Shown here in pieces: positions 61,590-64,000 of a DNA stretch of 64,000 bases; the first letter of the stretch is position 1, and every line of letters begins with the position of its first letter. The position numbers and the translations under genes were made by a program. The notes under the pieces are model-generated. The model made no database searches. It was not told the origin of the DNA and worked only from the letters and a program-made list of their open reading frames with translations. This stretch comes from Polynucleobacter sp. JS-JIR-5-A7 (lineage in GTDB: Bacteria > Pseudomonadota > Gammaproteobacteria > Burkholderiales > Burkholderiaceae), in assembly GCF_018687935.1 (NCBI RefSeq), contig NZ_CP061308.1, forward strand, positions 924,048 through 988,047, written 5' to 3'.

Positions 61590-62516
61590 TTACATCCCCA
61601 AGAAATGCTTTGCATAACGTGGATTGATATCTGACAAACGCAGCATGGTCAGTAAGTCTGCAGTATTGAAGTCAGGATCCCATGCTGGAGCGCTACAAAT
61701 CTTGGCACCCAATTTAAGGTAACCCTTAATCAATGGAGGAGCGTCAACTTCTAGACCGCCATTGAGCTTATCTAAGGGCAATGGCAAGCGAGGGAAAGCA
61801 TGAAATTCAGTTGGCGCCATCTGTTCGCTGCCAAGGGAGTTATAGAGACTGGCTGCAAAGTGACCACCGTCTGCCATCGGAATGCTTGCACAACCGAGCA
61901 TGATTTCATAGCCATTTTTCAGCATGTACTGGGCTAAACCACTCCAGAGAGCCATGATGACAGCACCAGAGCGATAGTCCTGGTGAACACACGATCTGCC
62001 AAGCTCGACTAATTTAGGGCGCAAGTGATCTAAACGGGTGAGGTCAAACTCAGAGTCAGAATACAAGCGACCAATTTCCTTAGCCTTGTGTGGTGGCAGA
62101 ACGCGATAGGTGCCAACCACCTTAAGTGTGTCTTGATCGCGAATTAATAGGTGGTCACAATAAGCATCAAACTCATCGACATCTAAACCCTCTGGGTTTT
62201 GAGAGAGATTTGCGCCCATTTCTTCTGCGAAGACTTTATAACGTAAACGTTGTGCTTCTTTGACCTCACTTGCGCTACTAGCCCATTGAATCTGAAAAGC
62301 AGGGCGTTTTGCTTTTGCTGCCTGAGGTACAACGGCAACTGCTTCAGCTGCCGCTAATTCAGCGCGGGCTTTGGTAGCAAATTTTTTCCCAAATAGCTTC
62401 TTGGCCAGCTTTTTAGAGAGCTTTTTAATGGGATTTAACTTTGATTGGCTTGGATCCTTTTTCTTCCTAGGAGAAAAGATCTCAAAGGCGCCAATTGGGT
62501 TTGGTATATCAGACAT
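61590..62516 (-). CDS. olsB: L-ornithine N-alpha-acyltransferase OlsB-like (GNAT family)
   Basis: A 308-aa member of the OlsB acyltransferase family, which uses 3-hydroxyacyl-ACP to acylate ornithine, giving lyso-ornithine lipid. The conserved domain starts near residue 78: EAQRLRYKVFAEEMGA, then DEFDAYCDHLLIRD, VGTYRVLPP, ELGRSCVHQDYRSG and GYEIMLGCASIPMADG. The first 75 residues are an added Lys- and Ala-rich segment. No olsA is adjacent. It is last in a leftward set with dgkA. Ornithine lipids are phosphorus-free, which fits the phosphate genes nearby. Confidence 0.82.
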   Translation of the reverse strand: MSDIPNPIGAFEIFSPRKKKDPSQSKLNPIKKLSKKLAKKLFGKKFATKARAELAAAEAVAVVPQAAKAKRPAFQIQWASSASEVKEAQRLRYKVFAEEMGANLSQNPEGLDVDEFDAYCDHLLIRDQDTLKVVGTYRVLPPHKAKEIGRLYSDSEFDLTRLDHLRPKLVELGRSCVHQDYRSGAVIMALWSGLAQYMLKNGYEIMLGCASIPMADGGHFAASLYNSLGSEQMAPTEFHAFPRLPLPLDKLNGGLEVDAPPLIKGYLKLGAKICSAPAWDPDFNTADLLTMLRLSDINPRYAKHFLGM

Positions 62517-62559
62517 AGTTAGCCTTGTGTATGGTTTGTATGATCGTAGAGCGCATTTA

Positions 62560-62964
62560 TTACGGTTTTAAGACAATCGGAATACAGACGGCAGACCACA
62601 TCAGAACGGCAATAAACAGGGCTAACATGACCGCAGCAGAGCCAAAATCCTTGGCGCGCTTAGAGAGGTCGTGATGTTCAAAGGAGATGCGATCTATGGC
62701 CGCTTCAACGCTGGAATTGAGCAACTCAACGACCAATACCATGAGCAAAGAGGCAACTAGTAAAGCCTTTTCCAAATAACTAATTGGCAAAAGGAAGGCG
62801 ACTGGCGTTAATAAAACGAATAGCGTTAATTCTTGTCTAAAAGCACTTTCTTCTTGAAAGGCATAAACCAAGCCACACCAAGAATTCTTAGCTGCATGCC
62901 ATGCTCTAGCAAGTCCACGATTCCCTTTGTGGGGGTTTTGATCTATGTGATAGGGGGAGGTCAA
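62560..62964 (-). CDS. dgkA: Diacylglycerol kinase
   Basis: Small trimeric membrane kinase that recycles diacylglycerol to phosphatidate. It has 134 aa with a short N-terminal helix and three transmembrane helices. The active-site motif VVELLNSSVEAAIDRIS (Glu and Asn of the metal and phosphate site) and KDFGSAAVMLAL are typical. It lies 12 nt after the glycosyltransferase stop and 43 nt before olsB, so the three genes probably share a transcript. Confidence 0.94.
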   Translation of the reverse strand: MTSPYHIDQNPHKGNRGLARAWHAAKNSWCGLVYAFQEESAFRQELTLFVLLTPVAFLLPISYLEKALLVASLLMVLVVELLNSSVEAAIDRISFEHHDLSKRAKDFGSAAVMLALFIAVLMWSAVCIPIVLKP

Positions 62965-62976
62965 AACAAGCCCTTA

Positions 62977-64000
62977 TTAAGCAATGGCAGTAACATGCAC
63001 ATCAGTCGTTGGTACCGGCTTGAGATGTTTTGCAAACTCTTCAGAAGCGGCTCTCCATGAAAATTTCTCAGCGTGCGCACGGGCAACTTCACGAGGAATT
63101 TTTAATGCTTCGATACAGGCCACACGTAAATCTTCATTCATGGCGCCCGCTTTGGAATTCCCGAGAACATCAATGGGGCCGGTAACGGGATAAGCCGCCA
63201 CAGGAGTACCGCAAGCCATGGCTTCTAGTAAAACAAGTCCAAACGTATCAGTCTTACTAGGAAACACGAATACATCAGCTGCTGCATAGACTTTGGCAAG
63301 CTCATGCTGTTGCAGAACACCAAGATAGTTCACTTCAGGATATTTTTCTTTAATGCCCGCCATCGCTGGACCATCGCCAACTACCCATTTAGACCCTGGT
63401 AAATCGATCTCTAAAAATGCATTGATGTTCTTTTCAATCGCCACTCGGCCAACATACAAAAATATGGGGTGTGCAGTATTAAGAGTCTTGGATTCTTGCA
63501 TTTTGAAAATATCCAAATCAACACCGCGTGACCATAGAACCACATTATTCAGACCATATTTCTCAAGGTCATCTTTCACAACAATCGTTGGCGCCATCAC
63601 TGCCATTGAAGGGCCATGGAACCAGCGAATAAAGGCATAAGTGATTGCCAGCGGAATACCAGTACGTGCTTTTACATACTCTGGGAAACGGGTGTGATAG
63701 GCAGTAGAGAAGGGTAGATTGTTCTTAACAGCGTATGAGCGGGCAGATAAACCTAAAGGACCTTCTGTAGCAATATGCATGGCATCGGGTGCAAACTCTT
63801 TGATACGACGGGCTACTTCTTTGCCTGGAAATAAGGAGAGCGCGATATCTGGATAAGTCGGGCAAGGGATGGATTTAAATCCATTGGGCGTAATCATTTC
63901 AACCTCATGACCCATCGCAGTCAATTCAGCACGGGTTTGCTTGAGGGTGCGAACAACGCCATTTACCTGTGGATCCCATGCGTCAGTGATGATCATAATT
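62977..64000 (-). CDS. GT4-family glycosyltransferase (5' end beyond the window)
   Basis: At least 339 residues of a GT-B glycosyltransferase. The N-terminal domain begins IITDAWDPQVNGVVRTLKQT, an acceptor-domain motif seen in diacylglycerol and mannosyl transferases. The C-terminal donor domain has FLYVGRVAIEKN, VGDGPA and FPSKTDTFGLVLLEAMACGTPVAAYPV with the EX7E glutamates. The frame stays open to the window edge, and the codon before Met at 63996 reads Ile, so the true start is probably a few codons beyond. It may be an Agt-type enzyme that glycosylates diacylglycerol, but sugar and acceptor are not shown by sequence. Confidence 0.85.
   Translation of the reverse strand, partial: IMIITDAWDPQVNGVVRTLKQTRAELTAMGHEVEMITPNGFKSIPCPTYPDIALSLFPGKEVARRIKEFAPDAMHIATEGPLGLSARSYAVKNNLPFSTAYHTRFPEYVKARTGIPLAITYAFIRWFHGPSMAVMAPTIVVKDDLEKYGLNNVVLWSRGVDLDIFKMQESKTLNTAHPIFLYVGRVAIEKNINAFLEIDLPGSKWVVGDGPAMAGIKEKYPEVNYLGVLQQHELAKVYAAADVFVFPSKTDTFGLVLLEAMACGTPVAAYPVTGPIDVLGNSKAGAMNEDLRVACIEALKIPREVARAHAEKFSWRAASEEFAKHLKPVPTTDVHVTAIA

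Overview
The window is a contiguous piece of chromosome from a betaproteobacterium, and the gene content and order fit Burkholderiaceae, most likely Polynucleobacter. Base composition is moderate (about 45% GC by eye), intergenic gaps are short, and the gene blocks secG-tRNA-Leu-nuoA-N, ftsH-folP-glmM-pstSCAB-phoU-phoB-phoR and mltD-gloB/yafS-like-rnhA are typical of the group. This is mostly core genome. I see no insertion sequence, prophage, integron, CRISPR array or rRNA. No gap without a gene exceeds about 300 bases.

Layout. 1-4.4 kb: pnp, a zinc-free quinone oxidoreductase, tpiA and secG, all rightward. 4.5 kb: tRNA-Leu(GAG). 4.7-19.2 kb: the complete 14-gene respiratory complex I operon nuoA-N, closed by an intrinsic terminator. 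19.3-20.5 kb: a Nudix hydrolase and a DUF1178 protein. 20.5-26.3 kb: a metabolic stretch with mmsA (leftward), an old-yellow-enzyme reductase, an orphan Bug-type solute receptor, a SprT-like metalloprotein and a tartrate/D-malate dehydrogenase. 26.3-32.9 kb (leftward): the yafS-like methyltransferase and rnhA, then an RND efflux adaptor and pump, then dnaQ, whose start codon overlaps the pump's stop codon. 32.9-37.0 kb: gloB, an MltD-like lipoprotein and prpE. 37.2-42.7 kb: carAB, greA and a DUF4149 membrane protein. 42.8-48.5 kb: a long-tailed YhbY protein, rlmE, ftsH, folP and glmM.

48.6-64 kb reads as a phosphate-economy region. A three-repeat Pho box precedes pstS; pstSCAB-phoU-phoB-phoR follow. 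Between phoR and ppx, where relatives usually carry ppk, there are instead a 66-aa lysine-tailed protein, an MgtC-type membrane protein, a DUF2252 protein, an alkaline phosphatase with its own Pho box, and a small Cys-rich protein preceded by two near-adjacent perfect hairpins. After ppx comes a leftward set: a GT4 glycosyltransferase (running off the right edge), dgkA and an OlsB-type acyltransferase. Together these suggest replacement of phospholipids by phosphorus-free lipids.

The observations most worth checking are: the proposed phosphorus-sparing lipid operon beside the Pho regulon; the efflux pump wedged between rnhA and dnaQ with translational coupling to dnaQ; the five-gene insert and missing ppk between phoR and ppx; the dyads before the Cys-rich protein; a terminator hairpin inside the first codons of folP; and a terminator hairpin in the greA leader. 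Functions are assigned from motifs and family knowledge read by eye; no database search was run.
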